DNA of 64,000 bases. Source: Petaurus breviceps papuanus (lineage: Eukaryota; Chordata; Mammalia; Diprotodontia; Petauridae). The notes beneath the pieces were generated by a model, which had not been told where the DNA came from, searched no databases, and was given only the letters and a program-made list of their open reading frames with translations. This document shows positions 20,093-30,490 of the stretch, piece after piece; within the stretch, counting starts at the first letter, position 1; each line of letters begins with the position of its first letter. The DNA lies in assembly GCA_028583685.1 (NCBI GenBank), contig JAMXIF010000051.1, positions 49,983,007 through 50,047,006 of the forward strand, in the 5' to 3' direction. A program made the translations under genes and the position numbers.

Positions 20093-21246
20093 CATATTGT
20101 ATGGGTATATAGATATATATGTGTAAATATGTTAATTCAACTTCCATAAAGTACAGCTATCCAAATATATAAATAAGGCCATAAAATGAGAATGAATTTT
20201 TAAAATAAGAATTTAAGAAACATTTTACACATATCTTTAATTTTTATTGATTTATTCCTTTCTTTCTTTCTTTTCTAATTGTTAGCCTCATCCCCCCAAA
20301 TTTCAAACCAAAGAGGAAAACGACAGAAAAATGAGCTGGACCAGCAGAAGCAGTCCAATAAATAAATATTTGTTGACTTCAACGAGGTTTAATTTTCCAC
20401 TGAACTAGCAGTTTTGGATTGACCAATATTTATACTGAGTAGATAGTGAACATTTTTAAACTGGTCTAGTTACTATTTCCCGAGAACTTCCTAAGGAAAG
20501 GGAGTGGGAACTGGTTTCGTTTTTTTTCAAATGCCCTGATGAGTTCTTCATTTGTTTTATTTGCAAAGCTGTGCTTCTTCTCGTTGTTTGTGTTCTTGAT
20601 GGACTGTTTCCATTTACGTTGGGTGAGCCAGAAGAATAAATTGCTAATGTGAACAGGCAATCCCAGCACAAAAGGATATTCAAACCCCAGAGGAATTCTG
20701 TTTTAAAGCAGGAATTTAATTATGGGACATGCTCGGCTGATCTCTTCAGGATGGGGAGGCTGTCAAAATTCTTGATGGGCCAAAGGGGTGGCATTTTGCT
20801 CCCACTCACCTCAGCTCTGACCTCATCTGTCTGTCTGGTGTGATGACAGCCCATTTTCTCTTCACAGAAGCAGAGAGGATGCTGGGAAGTGTGTCATTTC
20901 CCATTAGCAAGTTGTGGCATCTCTTCTAACATGCCTGGCAACCTGGAGAAGATAAAACAAGCTAAGAAAACATGGCCTGTGAGTCTCAGCATCTCCAATA
21001 CCACCCTTTTCTCTCTAGTAAGTTGATTTACAAAAGTTAAGTGGAATCCATCTTTCAGGAACACAATGAGTGAACATGTACTTATTTTTTTATGGAACTA
21101 CATAAGATGCCAATTCCTTTAACCCTTTTCCACAAGATCCTCAAAAATGTCCATAGAAGCAATGCTGTCCTATGATTTTAGTCCTGAATTTGATACAAAC
21201 TTATGTAAATCTCGAACCAGTCCCATCATCTTTCTAGGTTTCAGGT
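20093..21246. other. Unassigned sequence
   Basis: No repeat family recognised beyond short T-rich and CTTT tracts near 20260. The minus frame 20466-20669 (KTNEELIRAFEKKRNQ) is open but has no detected domain or splice context. The longest candidate unique block on this side of the window. Confidence 0.35.
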
Positions 21247-21302
21247 TCTATACACACACACTCACACACACACAAACACACACACCCACACTCACACACA
21301 AG
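21247..21302. repeat. (CA)n-rich simple repeat
   Basis: Interrupted CACACA/CTCACA units between TATACACACACACTCACAC and CTCACACACAAG. Confidence 0.9.
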
Positions 21303-21356
21303 AGCATGTTTAAAACAGAGAAGAAAAGACACTTGGAGGGTGGGGGCGGTGTGTGG

Positions 21357-21700
21357 CCAAGAAGCACGAGAGCTGTCTCCAAGCACTTGAAGAGCTGTCA
21401 AGTGGGAAAAAAGACTAAACTTGCTCTACTCCCAGAGGACAGATTTAGAAGCAAAGAGTGGAAATTGTAAAGACACAAATTTAGGTTTAATAGAAGGTAG
21501 GACTTCCTGACAAACTGGAATGGGCTACCGGGTCAGGTGGTGAATTCTCCCTTGTTGAAGATCTTTGTGTAGAGGTCTGATGACCTTTTTTTTTTCTGAT
21601 GACCATTTTTAAATGCATGTTGTAGTGGGGGCTCTTTTTTTGAGAGAGGTTACTCAGATCCCTTCCAACCCTGAAATTCTGTGAATCCTAATTTTACAAT
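21357..21700 (+). mobile_element. CR1/L3-type LINE 3' end
   Basis: GAGAGCTGTCTCCAAGCACTT, TTAGAAGCAAAGAGTGGAAA, AGGACTTCCTGACAAACTGG and AATGGGCTACCGGGTCAGG correspond to FKYLKG..LFCLAP..R....GWKL...KNFL....WNGLP..VV. The end reads CCTTCCAACCCTGAAATTCT, as in the other copies. Confidence 0.8.
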
Positions 21701-23094
21701 TCATTTGCTATGCTGCTTAGCCTCTTTTGCATTCAATTTCATTGTTTAGACAGCATCCCTTGTGGGGTGACTCCCCCAAAAGGGCATTTACAGTCATATG
21801 TTGGGGTTCCCACATGATGATTGACTGCTACTCCTGTCAGGGTTCTAGGGGCAGCCCTAAGTACTGTCATTCATAAGCCCCCACCGGTGTGCTTATTATT
21901 GATAACCAACTCATGTATTACCTTTTAGAAGAAAAAGATTTACTGAAAAGGTATAGCAAGAACAGTTGGGACAACTTTTTTACCTGTACCAGGGAAGTAT
22001 TATGTTCTCTTACTCACAAAGTCTCTGGTAAAGGTTGATCTACCTCATAGTATAATGGTAGTGAGTCATGTATATAGAGAACACAGTTGGCAAAGTGATA
22101 TTTCCCAGATCCTGACCTTGGGAATCTCATTTTTCCTTTGTGGAGTCCTCATAAGTTTACTGTGAGGAATGAAGTAAGTCATGGACTCATTTGGCAAAGT
22201 GCTGCTTGGCAAATTAGGTCAGTTCTTCTACCTGCTTATTAGCTGGGCCATTTCTGTATGGGGACAGTTCTCTCTGCTGCTACTAACCCAGCCCAGTTTT
22301 GCTGCTGAGCCAGGCCCTATCTCTGATTCTACCAAACACTGACACTTGAGGGGCCACTCAACTCCACACATTAGTGGGACTTCTGATGGAACCTCTGGAT
22401 CTCCCAAACTCACAAGGTCACCTGAGCACTTCCATCTAGGAATGCTCATTTGCCTAAGAGAAGACAAGAATAACTACAAAGGGCCAGATGTGAACATATG
22501 CTCAGAGCTGCTGTGGCTGGAAGGGAGACAGATGACTTCCCACCCCTACCCAACTCTCAGCACCAGCTCAAAGTAATCCTGCTTGGCTCTTGGCCACAAA
22601 GGAAAGAGAACAATGAAGGGTGGGTTGAATCATATACACATTCAATTCCAGCTCAGAAACTTCAATTGTCAATTTTTTCTGGCTCCATAGATAATTCAAT
22701 GACTTTGTGTCATCACACAGTACAAATCTGAGTCATCGTGGCTGGAAACCAACTCAGACTGAGAACAACCAGAGAATATTTGTGCCTGATTCAAGAATTA
22801 GCCCCCACAGCCCAGTCTACTGCTATTACATGTACAAAATGAGTATAAGAGAGAAACTTAACTGTTAAGGTACCATGATAATTGCTTTGAAATAGCTGAG
22901 AAAAGAAACTGACCCTTTTTTTTCTTAATTCTTGATTCTTGCTTAACTCTTTACTTTGGTCCAGCTCTTTGATAAGGATCTCAAAGCATCAGGTTCATTA
23001 TTCTTCTTATGGACCTAGACTAATGCAGTAGAGAGAGTAGGAAGCTTGAAATTACAAAAGAATTTGATTGACAAGAGAATACAAAACATTTACA
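21701..23094. other. Unassigned sequence
   Basis: About 1.4 kb with no recognised element. Short open frames on both strands around 22230-22730 overlap one another and have no supporting motif. It may be unique sequence and is a good target for conservation analysis. Confidence 0.35.
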
Positions 23095-23265
23095 AACTCG
23101 ATGGCCAAAGGTAAATTATTTAATTCTCTGAACCTCAGTTTCTTCCATTGTAAAACTGGAATAATGATATTTCACAGAACTAAAGTGAGAGTCAAATTAC
23201 ATGATGTCTTTCAAGTACTCTGCAGTTTTTAGAACAACATATAAATGTTACTTATTTTATGTTTT
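23095..23265 (+). repeat. MIR-type SINE
   Basis: TAATTCTCTGAACCTCAGTT, TTCTTCCATTGTAAAACTGG and the 3' TTAGAACAACATATAAATG. Confidence 0.75.
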
Positions 23266-23279
23266 TATCTCTTCCTTGA

Positions 23280-23660
23280 TAATAGAGAGCCATTGCAATC
23301 TATTAGTGTGATGGTGGTGTGAGAGAAAATGTTATGATCAGAATTATATTTTAGGAAAATTGCTTTGGCAACTGTGTGGAGAATTAATTGGAGTGGACAG
23401 ATGTGAAACAGAGACCGGTTGGAAGACGGTATGGCGATATTCTAGGCAAGAGGTGACCAGGACCTAAATTAAAGAAGTGGCTGTGGGAGTGAAGAGAAGG
23501 GCATCTATACAAGGAATGTTGTGAAGGTAGAAACAGGACTTGTCAGGTGTTTGATATACAGAGGGAGTGTGAATGAAGAGGTGAAGAAGGCACCAAGGTG
23601 GCAAATGTTGGTGATTGGGGGGTTGTGGTGCTCCCAACAATAATAGGGAAGCTGGGAAGA
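23280..23660 (-). mobile_element. L2 LINE fragment, antisense
   Basis: Reads as antisense L2: AGAAAATGTTATGATCAG, AAAATTGCTTTGGCAACTG, ATTGGAGTGGACAGATG, GGCAAGAGGTGACCAGGACC and CAATAATAGGGAAG. It ends abruptly at 23660, where L2 of the opposite strand begins. Confidence 0.75.
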
Positions 23661-23664
23661 GGGG

Positions 23665-23855
23665 AGTCTCCCTGCCTAATCCAATAAACTCCAATTTTAA
23701 ACTCCTGTTGCCTCTGGGATCACATCTAAGCTTTGCTGTCAACCTGGACCCAAAATGCCTTTCCAGCCTTCGTGCACATTACTCCCTTTCCCAAACCTTA
23801 TGTTCCAGATGATCTGGCCGTCTTGTTCCTTGGCATCCATCTTCCATCTCTGCCT
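23665..23855 (+). mobile_element. L2 LINE fragment, sense
   Basis: CCAATAAACTCCAATTTTAA, TGTTGCCTCTGGGATCACAT and CATTACTCCCTTTCCCAAAC match L2 RT 3' sequence in the forward direction, facing the previous fragment. Confidence 0.65.
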
Positions 23856-24544
23856 CAAACTAAATGCCCCTTGATTGATTGACCAATGTTCTGCCTGACT
23901 CTGAAATCTGGTGATTTTATAATTGGTTGATGCTCATCCATTTCCCAGAGCAGCATTACAGGGTAATGTTCATTTGTTCTCTCCTCAAAAGTATATCACT
24001 GGAATCTGATCCCATTCCCTGTCATTTAGAACAAGAGAAGGGAAAAGGTCATGGGCAAGGTCTCCCCATTGCTATTTCATCTCCTCTAATCCTTAATGAG
24101 AGCTGACACATAGCACTTAAGGGTTTGAAAAGCACTCCACACAGAGCTATAACCAGCAATTTTGGTGCCTGTGGCATGGTTGGGACATGGGGTTAGGAGG
24201 ACCCTGGAACACACATTGATATGGGGGGGTAGATACAAAAAGCCCAGCTCATGGTTTCTTGTTGGCACAGATTTCAGGACACTGAAAGACCACTTCTAGG
24301 GAAGTTCCCCCAAAGTAGTCTGGTTAAGTTAGGATAGAGAGGAGCTAAGTTGGGGTACACGCATCAGGAGGCAGGAAGCTGTCATTTGGTAGCTCCCTAT
24401 TTAATAATTGTCCTTGCTAACTCTGCTGTTCTTAGTTGCTTCAAAACTCCTAAAGAAAGAAAGTACTATAGAGCCCTCTAAATTTTAATGCCCTCAGGGA
24501 AAGATCTGATGGCCCTACCCTAACTATACCTCTGATGTTGTATA
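23856..24544. other. Unassigned sequence
   Basis: No element recognised with confidence. Some short stretches resemble decayed L2 but do not hold up. Confidence 0.3.
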
Positions 24545-24652
24545 CATTTGACCCTCCATATGGCTATGAAGTAGGAGCTATTTCGATTCACATTTTACAA
24601 ATGAGGAAACCAAGGTTTAGAGAGGTTTAGTGACTTGTTGATCACACAGCAG
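24545..24652 (-). repeat. MIR-type SINE fragment
   Basis: ATTCACATTTTACAAATGAG, GAAACCAAGGTTTAGAGAGG and TAGTGACTTGTTGATCACAC. Confidence 0.75.
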
Positions 24653-24659
24653 GAAAGAG

Positions 24660-24815
24660 GAGAAGCAGCATGGCAAAAAAGAGTATAAGGTAGGTTTTGA
24701 ACGAGAAAGTTCAAATCCCACTTTGCTACTGATTTCAGGCAAGTGGCTTAACTTCCTGGGTCTCATTTCTTCATTTGTAAAATGAAAGATGTGCATTAGA
24801 GGGGTACTAAAGTCT
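24660..24815 (+). repeat. MIR-type SINE
   Basis: AGCAGCATGGCAAAAAAGAG, GTTCAAATCCCACTTTGCTA and CTCATTTCTTCATTTGTAAA. It faces away from the previous MIR. Confidence 0.75.
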
Positions 24816-24819
24816 CTCC

Positions 24820-25090
24820 CTAAGGTGGTCGGGTGGTACAGGGGATAAAACACCAGATCTGAGTTCAAATCTTACCTCAGACACTTTCCAGCTATATGAC
24901 CCTGGGCAAGTCACTTAACCCTGTTTGCTTCAGTTTACTCATCTGTAAAATAAGCTGGAGAAGGGAATGGGAAACCACTCTGCCAAGAAAACCTCAAAAA
25001 TGGGGTCATGGAGAGTCTCGGATGATGATGACGGTGGTGGTGGTGGTGGTGATAATGATAATGGTGATGATGATGGTGATGACAATGACA
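24820..25090 (+). mobile_element. MAR1-like SINE with GAT/GGT tail
   Basis: Body AGATCTGAGTTCAAATC, CTATATGACCCTGGGCAAG, AATAAGCTGGAGAAGGGAAT and GGGGTCATGGAGAGTCTCGG, i.e. the BovB/RTE-like end. It is followed by GATGATGATGACGGTGGTGG-type repeats to about 25090, a tail-derived microsatellite. Confidence 0.85.
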
Positions 25091-25159
25091 GCATTTCAAT
25101 CAAACTTTATGGTTTACAAAGATTGCTATTATAAGATGATTCATTCCTTAACCTATTTT

Positions 25160-25330
25160 TGTGTGAGGCACATCTTTAGCAATCTGGTGAAACCTAGGGA
25201 CTCTGTTTCAGAATAATGTTTGTAAAATAAAACACATATCATTATAAAGGAAACCAATTATATAGAAAAGGAAACACTTATCAAAAATTTTAAAGGTTAA
25301 AAGAACCCAGGTTAAGAAGCACCATCCTGG
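25160..25330 (+). mobile_element. hAT-type nonautonomous transposon
   Basis: AGCAATCTGGTGAAACCTAG, TCAGAATAATGTTTGTAAAA, AAGGAAACCAATTATATAGA and AGAACCCAGGTTAAGAAGC match the family also seen at 16511 and 46674. The right end is at the SINE insertion site. Confidence 0.65.
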
Positions 25331-25589
25331 GGCGGCCAGGTGGTGCAGTGAGTAAAGCTCTAGCCCCAGAGTCAGGAGGACCCAAGTTCGGTTCAGCCTC
25401 AGACACTTAACACCCACACAAAATAACTAGCTCTGTAACCTTGGGCAAGTTACTTAACCCCAATTTCCCTTCAAAAAGCAAAAAAAGAAAAGAAAGGAAA
25501 AGAAAAGAAAAGAAAAGAAAAGAAAAGAAAAGAAAAGAAAAGAAAAGAAAAGAAAAGAAAAGAAAAGAAAAGAAGAGAAGAGAAAAGAA
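25331..25589 (+). mobile_element. WSINE1-like SINE with (AAAAG)n tail
   Basis: GGCGGCCAGGTGGTGCAG head, CAGAGTCAGGAGGACC and TTGGGCAAGTTACTTAACCC, then about 110 bp of AAAAG repeats. TSDs AAGAAGCACCATCCTGG (25314-25330) and AAGAAACACCATCCTAG (25590-25606) match at 15 of 17. It sits in the hAT element. Confidence 0.92.
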
Positions 25590-25699
25590 AAGAAACACCA
25601 TCCTAGAGTAGTAACCAACCATAATTCCAGGCATAAAGACCAACTACAATTCCAGAAAATTCATGATGAAACATGGGGCCCACTTGCAGATAGAGAGAA

Positions 25700-25875
25700 A
25701 GAAGACTCAGAGTTCAGAATTTTACATATATATATATATATGACATGACCAATGCAGAAATTTATGTTGCTTGACTATGCATATTTGTAACAAGGGCTTT
25801 GTTTTTCACTCTTTTCTCAAAGGAGGTAATGCTGATTAAAATTTTTTTAAGTTAAAAAAAAATAACCTTTTTCTA
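25700..25875 (+). mobile_element. L1 3' end fragment
   Basis: TTTTACATATATATATATAT, GACATGACCAATGCAGAAAT, TGCTTGACTATGCATATTTG and AACAAGGGCTTTGTTTTTC form the marsupial L1 3'-UTR signature also seen at 55140 and 60720. It is strongly 5'-truncated. Confidence 0.75.
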
Positions 25876-25919
25876 AAGACACACCAAAGAGAGTGAGGAG
25901 AAGGAACCTAGGAGAGTTG

Positions 25920-26075
25920 GATCTGAATGTGGACCAGTCCCTTAATTTTTCTGCATCTCAGTTTCCCCATCTGTAAAATAGGGCTAAAAATACTTGCCCT
26001 ACTTATTTCACAGAGTATTGTGGGAATTTAGCAAGATCATGGATAGGAAAGTGTTCTGAAAACCCTAAGTCCTAC
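25920..26075 (+). repeat. MIR-type SINE
   Basis: CATCTCAGTTTCCCCATCTG, TAAAATAGGGCTAAAAATAC and ATTTCACAGAGTATTGTGGG. Confidence 0.8.
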
Positions 26076-26439
26076 AAGGGGTTATTTTTACCCTTTCCTA
26101 TTCCTCCCTCCACCTCCCCTGCCCATGCTGTATTCTAAGAGGTGAAATGAGAGCTTGTAGAAGGAAAGGGGACAAATTGTTATGAAACTCCTTTTTAGGT
26201 CAGATCCACAGAAATGTATTTTATATATAGAAGTGTATAAAAAGTTTGATTTTTTAAAAAGGACTCTGATGAAAAGACTGAAGCAATTGAATTGGGAGTT
26301 TAGAGCGTTCCACGAGTGCCCTTTGGGTGACACTTTTTCCAAGGAGTTCTGGTCTGTGCTACTTATGTCTGCAAAAGTGCTAAGAATCTGTTATAGAACT
26401 GAAGAATCCAGCCAAGGATGGAGAGATGCAGCAAGATGA
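26076..26439. other. Unassigned sequence
   Basis: Overlapping open frames lie on both strands (26182-26439 and 26088-26342) with no domain. No repeat recognised. Confidence 0.3.
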
Positions 26440-26650
26440 AATGCAAGGAACCCTGGCCTACCTACTTTCTAGCTGAGTGACCTTGGGTCAATCATTGAAA
26501 TCAGTTTCCTGAAAATGAAGGCGGTAATAACTTACAGGATCATAGCATCTAAACCTGGAAGGGACCTCAGAGGCCATCCGGTCCAACCCACCTCTTTTTA
26601 CAAATGAGGAAACTGAGGCTCAGAGTATTTTTGTCCAACATCAAAAACAG
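26440..26650. repeat. Two MIR fragments, head to head
   Basis: 26440-26535 is forward (CTTTCTAGCTGAGTGACCTT, AGTTTCCTGAAAATGA). 26535-26650 is reversed (CATAGCATCTAAACCTGGAA, TTACAAATGAGGAAACTGAG). Confidence 0.75.
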
Positions 26651-26724
26651 ATCACAGGGTTTTGTGAAGAAAACACATCCTAAACTCTAAGGTGTTCTAT
26701 ACATGACCCAATACTGTGGCTTTA

Positions 26725-26830
26725 ATTAATCAATCAGCAAGCATGTATTAAAGAGAACCTACTATGTGGAGGGAAATACCTAGGCTCTAGGGGATGGAAA
26801 ATCAAATAAAGCATTCCTAAGGAGAGTTAT
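26725..26830 (-). mobile_element. L2 LINE 3' end
   Basis: ATCAATCAGCAAGCATGTAT, GAGAACCTACTATGTGGAGG and CTCTAGGGGATGGAAAATC. Confidence 0.65.
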
Positions 26831-26904
26831 ATATTTTTATTTATTTATATATAGTTACATATTTATATATATTATACATAATATATAATATACTTATATA
26901 TATA
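26831..26904. repeat. AT-rich simple repeat
   Basis: TTTATATAT, TACATAATATATAATATAC and similar. It leads directly into the minisatellite and may be part of it. Confidence 0.7.
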
Positions 26905-27235
26905 AGGAGAGATAATATCTGTAAGTGCTCTGCAAACTTTAAAGATATAAATATATTATGTTTCTCTCTCTCTCTCTATATATATATATATGTTATGTGA
27001 AATGAGATATTTGTAAATGCTTTGCAAACTTTAAAGATATAAATATATTGTTTTTCTATATATATTATATAAAATGAGATAATATTTGTAAATGCTTTGC
27101 AAACTTTAAAGATATAAATACATTTTCTCCATATATAATATATAAAATGAGATAATATTTGTAAATGCTTTGCAAACTTTAAAAATATAAATATATTATT
27201 TCTCTATATATATCATATATATTTCTATATACATA
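26905..27235. repeat. Minisatellite built from a MIR 3' tail
   Basis: Four tandem copies of a 73-92 bp unit containing GATAATATTTGTAAATGC, TTTGCAAACTTTAAAGATAT and a TATATA spacer. The anchor GCAAACTTT recurs near 26932, 27024, 27099 and 27172. The unit matches the MIR 3' end (AATGAGATAATATTTGTAAA..GCTTTGCAAAC), so a SINE tail plus AT repeat has been amplified. Confidence 0.85.
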
Positions 27236-27829
27236 TACATATCTAAGGTAGCTATTAATAATGACAGTAATTATCAATAAGAGCATTGGCTATGGGAACT
27301 GAAAGCCTGGGTTCAGACTCTGGCTTTATTTGTGCCATTTCTGGTCAGCCATCCTAGACCCTCTGTCCCCTCCCCCTCAGCCTGCCTTCCTCAGCTCCAA
27401 CCAGAGACATTTACTTAGTCATTCCCTTTCACACTCAGGCCTTCCCTCTGTTAATTAACTCCAATTTATCCAGTACATGACTTGTCTGTACATAGTTCTT
27501 TGCATGCTGTATCCCCCCGTTTATCTTTTGCCTGTCTTTGTCTCCCTGGCACGGTGTCTGGTACTTAATGAATCCTGACTAAATTTGCCTCCTAATTGCT
27601 TTTTGATTGTTTATTGGTTTATACAGCTAATATATGTAGAAAGGAAGGAATCAACTCCATGACCAATCTTGGTGCCATAGAAAAGAGAAGGAAACATACT
27701 TCCCCCTTCTCTCTGGAGAAGAGAGGGGCTGCTAACCCAGCATACTGCATGCACTGTTAGACGGTTGTTTTGTTGGGTTTTTCTCAAATTTTTATTTTTC
27801 ATAATAGTGTCATGAACATCTTTTCCTCA
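27236..27829. other. Mostly unassigned sequence
   Basis: 27270-27330 resembles a MIR 5' part (AAGAGCATTGGCTATGGG, CTGGGTTCAGACTCTGGC). 27350-27560 is L2-like on the + strand (TTTGCCTGTCTTTGTCTCCC, CTGGCACGGTGTCTGGTACT). The remainder is unassigned. Confidence 0.4.
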
Positions 27830-28175
27830 TGTTTTCAATCAATGAATCAATTAAACATTTATTAAGCACCTACTATGTTCCAGTCACTGTGCTAAGCCCT
27901 CCCTAGGGACACAAAAAGAGGCAAGAGATAGTCCCTGCCCTCAAGGAGCTAGCAGTCTAACAGGGGAGACAACATGAGAACAAATCTATACCGAGCTTGC
28001 TCTATACAGGATAAATAAGAAATAATTCAAGGAGGGAAGGTGCTGGAATTAAGAGAGGTTGGGGAAGGTTTCCTGTAGAAGGTGAGATTGTCTTTGAGCT
28101 TTAAAGGAAGCCAGAGAGGCCAGTAGTTGGGATGGACGAGGGAAATTATCCCAGGCTGGGGGGACGGTTAGAGAA
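27830..28175 (-). mobile_element. L2 LINE 3' end
   Basis: ATCAATTAAACATTTATTAA, GCACCTACTATGTTCCAGTC, GTCCCTGCCCTCAAGGAGCT, AGGGGAGACAACATGAG and AAGGTTTCCTGTAGAAGGTG run in antisense order. One of the cleaner L2 copies. Confidence 0.88.
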
Positions 28176-28224
28176 ATGCCTGCAACCTTTTTTTAAAAGG
28201 CATAAACCAAAGTTAACTCATAGG

Positions 28225-28365
28225 GAGGAGGAAGAACTAGTTATTTTACAGAAAACGATTTATCCAAGATGCTAGCGTAATGAAAGCACGCACAGCTAGT
28301 CAGTGACCAAGACCGAGCAAGAGCCGGGGTCTGCCCTCTCCCAGCGCCGCACCTCCTCCATCCCC
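28225..28365 (-). repeat. MIR-type SINE, CpG-rich
   Basis: TTATTTTACAGAAAACGA, GCACGCACAGCTAGTCAGTG and GAGCCGGGGTCTGCCCTC align with reversed MIR. Unlike its relatives it has kept or gained CpGs. Confidence 0.65.
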
Positions 28366-28560
28366 CTCACCATGGAGATCGCCCGTCCAGCCTCAGCTAA
28401 GTGAGCGCTCCGGTCAGATCTGAAGCCATTCACCTGCCTTGGACCACGTCGACCTGTCGTGTAACTAAGCAACTGTATCGATGGGGTCCGGCCACTTCCC
28501 TCGTGTGTTATCCTGCGGTCTCATCCAATCTCGGCCAAGCGGGAAGCCTTTGTAGGGCAG
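28260..28560. promoter_or_regulatory. CpG cluster, possible promoter or exon
   Basis: About 19 CpG dinucleotides in 300 bp, against strong CpG depletion elsewhere in the window. Inside it CCTCACCATGG is a good Kozak context. The frame MEIARPASA then meets AA|GTGAGC, a good splice donor, at about 28400. No TATA box or recognised gene. Function is inference. Confidence 0.35.
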
Positions 28561-28565
28561 CCACC

Positions 28566-28879
28566 AGGAATAATGAGGAGGGGGAAGGGAACAGAGTTTT
28601 CTGTCTGACAGTGGGATCAGCTACAAGGAGGATCCTTTGAATTTCACTATTTGACTTTCTGTGAGTGGTTAGAATCAGTAGGGACACAGACTAGGGGGAG
28701 CCCACTTGTTCCCTTGGCTTAAAGTAGAGGGGCTCGCTGGGAGGCTGGTGGTCTCCCTCAGCATCCATCCCTTCCTCGGGTCTTTTGTGGACAGTAGTCA
28801 ATGACAATTGGAGCCAGGTCAAGCACCCAGACTCCCAAAGGGTTCCGAACCTAGGGCAAGATGAAGGCAGAAAAGGTAA
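28566..28879. other. Unassigned sequence
   Basis: No repeat recognised. Ordinary composition. Confidence 0.3.
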
Positions 28880-29095
28880 TGAAAGTTGACATTTATTTAA
28901 TACTTAGAAAGCTTACAAGATGCTTTCCTCGCAATAACCTGGCGAGATAGGCAACAAGAGCCTTAGTATCCCCATTTTTTCAGAGAAGGAAACAGTCTCA
29001 GGGTTTTTAAGTGATTTTCCTATTATTACTAGAAACTATCGAAACTGAGATTAGAACTCCCCTCCCTCAAATCCAAGCCTGGCTGCTTTTCTGAA
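28880..29095 (-). repeat. MIR-type SINE
   Basis: TTGACATTTATTTAATACTT, CGAGATAGGCAACAAGAGCC, CAGAGAAGGAAACAGTCTCA and GATTAGAACTCCCCTCCC, in reverse MIR order. Confidence 0.75.
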
Positions 29096-29119
29096 AGACT
29101 GCCGTACCTCAGCTAGTGG

Positions 29120-29350
29120 CAGCTAGGGGGTGCCACAGCGCAAAAACTACTGGACCTGGAGTCAGGAAGACTGGAATTTAAATTCAGCCTCAGTCATTTA
29201 CTGGCTGAGTGACCCTGGTCAAGTCACTTCACCTTTGTCTGCCTAATGGGGTAATAATAACTCCTACCTTCCAAGGCTTATTGTAAAGGTAAAATGGGAT
29301 GATATTTGTGAAACACCTGTTATATAGTAGGAGCTTAATCAATGCTTGTT
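29120..29350 (+). repeat. MIR/THER-type SINE
   Basis: GGCAGCTAGGGGGTGCCACAG head, GGACCTGGAGTCAGGAAGAC, GTGACCCTGGTCAAGTCACT, and a 3' GATGATATTTGTGAAACACC end. Confidence 0.85.
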
Positions 29351-29714
29351 ACCTTCTTTCCTTTTTTCCCTAGACCATCTCCAGTCCTTCTGACCTATGT
29401 CTCGCCATTGGATTCTCATGACTCTGGAGGAGAGAGTGAGGCTGGTGACTTTGCACAGCCCTGCCTCACATAAATCCAATTCACTTGCAAGTCAAGACCT
29501 CCCCCTCCTGATGTCATTGGTCTTCTTCAAGAAGGAAGGATAAAAACAACTTACCTTAGGATAAATGGGAAAAGTCCATTCATCTGGGCTACATGCAATA
29601 CAAGCCATCTTGGAAGCCGAAAAAAGGGAGGAGTTGTGGGATTCCCAGAAAGTGTGAGGTCCTGAATGAGAAAGTGAAGAGCTCTGGGATGTGGGGGACA
29701 TTTTCCGTCAAGTC
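29351..29714. other. Unassigned sequence
   Basis: Some MIR- or L2-like words but no alignable element. Minus-strand frames here have no support. Confidence 0.3.
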
Positions 29715-30490
29715 CATTTCATTCAACAAATCATTACTAAGCACCTGCCATATATAAGCCTGAAAGAGGTTCCTATGGGATAGAGAGCTGCTCTCCGAGT
29801 CAGGGTGACCAGGGTTCAAGTCCCATCACTGACATCCTGTGTGACTCAGGACAAGTTACTTAACTTTGCTTTGCCCCAGTCTAACTGCTTGCTGCCAAAC
29901 AGTTATCCATTGGTACTGGTAGGAGGAGCTTCCTCACCCTCCCTGGTGAAGACACTCTTACACTGATGGACTCACAGGTGTTGAACAAAATTGCTCAAGG
30001 CGCTACCCACAAAGACAAAAAATGAAACTGTCCCTGTCCTCAGGGAGCTTATAGTTTAGTTGGCACAAAAGGGTATCGGTGGGGGTAGGAAGAGAGGGTA
30101 GACAAATAAATTAGTTCAAGGTCAGATTTAAGGAGGAAGTGTATACTTAAGAACTGCGGCATCAGGTAAGCTTTTATAGAGGAAGTGGCCCCGAGATGAG
30201 CTTAGAACCCAAGCATTCCGAAAGACAGAGCTAAGGTTGGAGGGTGTAGGATGGCTTTCGAAAAGGTCACATACACAGGAATTGGAATGTCACATATAGG
30301 AAATAGTAGTGCCAATATGTTAGAATGTGAAAAGAGCACAGGGGAGTAATATGAACCCAGACAGGAAAGCTAGGAAGGAGCCAGATTGTGGAGAGTCATC
30401 AAAGTCAGACTGAAATATTCTTAGCCGGTCTTAGAGGCAATAGGGAACAGCAGAGAGTTTTAAAGCAGGGGAGCACCTCATCCTTGACAA
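29715..30490 (-). mobile_element. L2 LINE interrupted by a SINE
   Basis: 29715-29759 is the reversed L2 3' end (ATTCAACAAATCATTACTA, AGCACCTGCCATATATAAG). After a SINE at 29760-29900 the L2 continues from about 29985 (AACTGTCCCTGTCCTCAGGG, AGCTTATAGTTTAGTTGGC) to AGCCAGATTGTGGAGAGTC near 30380. This preserves upstream L2 order in antisense. Confidence 0.75.
29760..29960 (+). repeat. tRNA/MIR-type SINE inside L2
   Basis: TTCCTATGGGATAGAGAGC, CGAGTCAGGGTGACCAGGG, TTCAAGTCCCATCACTGACA and GACTCAGGACAAGTTACTTA. The 3' part resembles the GGAGCTTCCTCACC MIR variant. Confidence 0.7.

Noticed and set aside
20466-20669. Minus-strand frame KTNEELIRAFEKKRNQ
   Set aside because: No recognisable family, splice sites or transposon context; kept within an unassigned block.
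25407-25643. Phe/Leu/Ser-rich minus frame
   Set aside because: Artefact of the (AAAAG)n tail of a SINE.
26905-27235. CRISPR-like repeat array
   Set aside because: Unit length varies (73-92 bp), spacers are AT simple repeats, and units derive from a MIR tail in a vertebrate genome.
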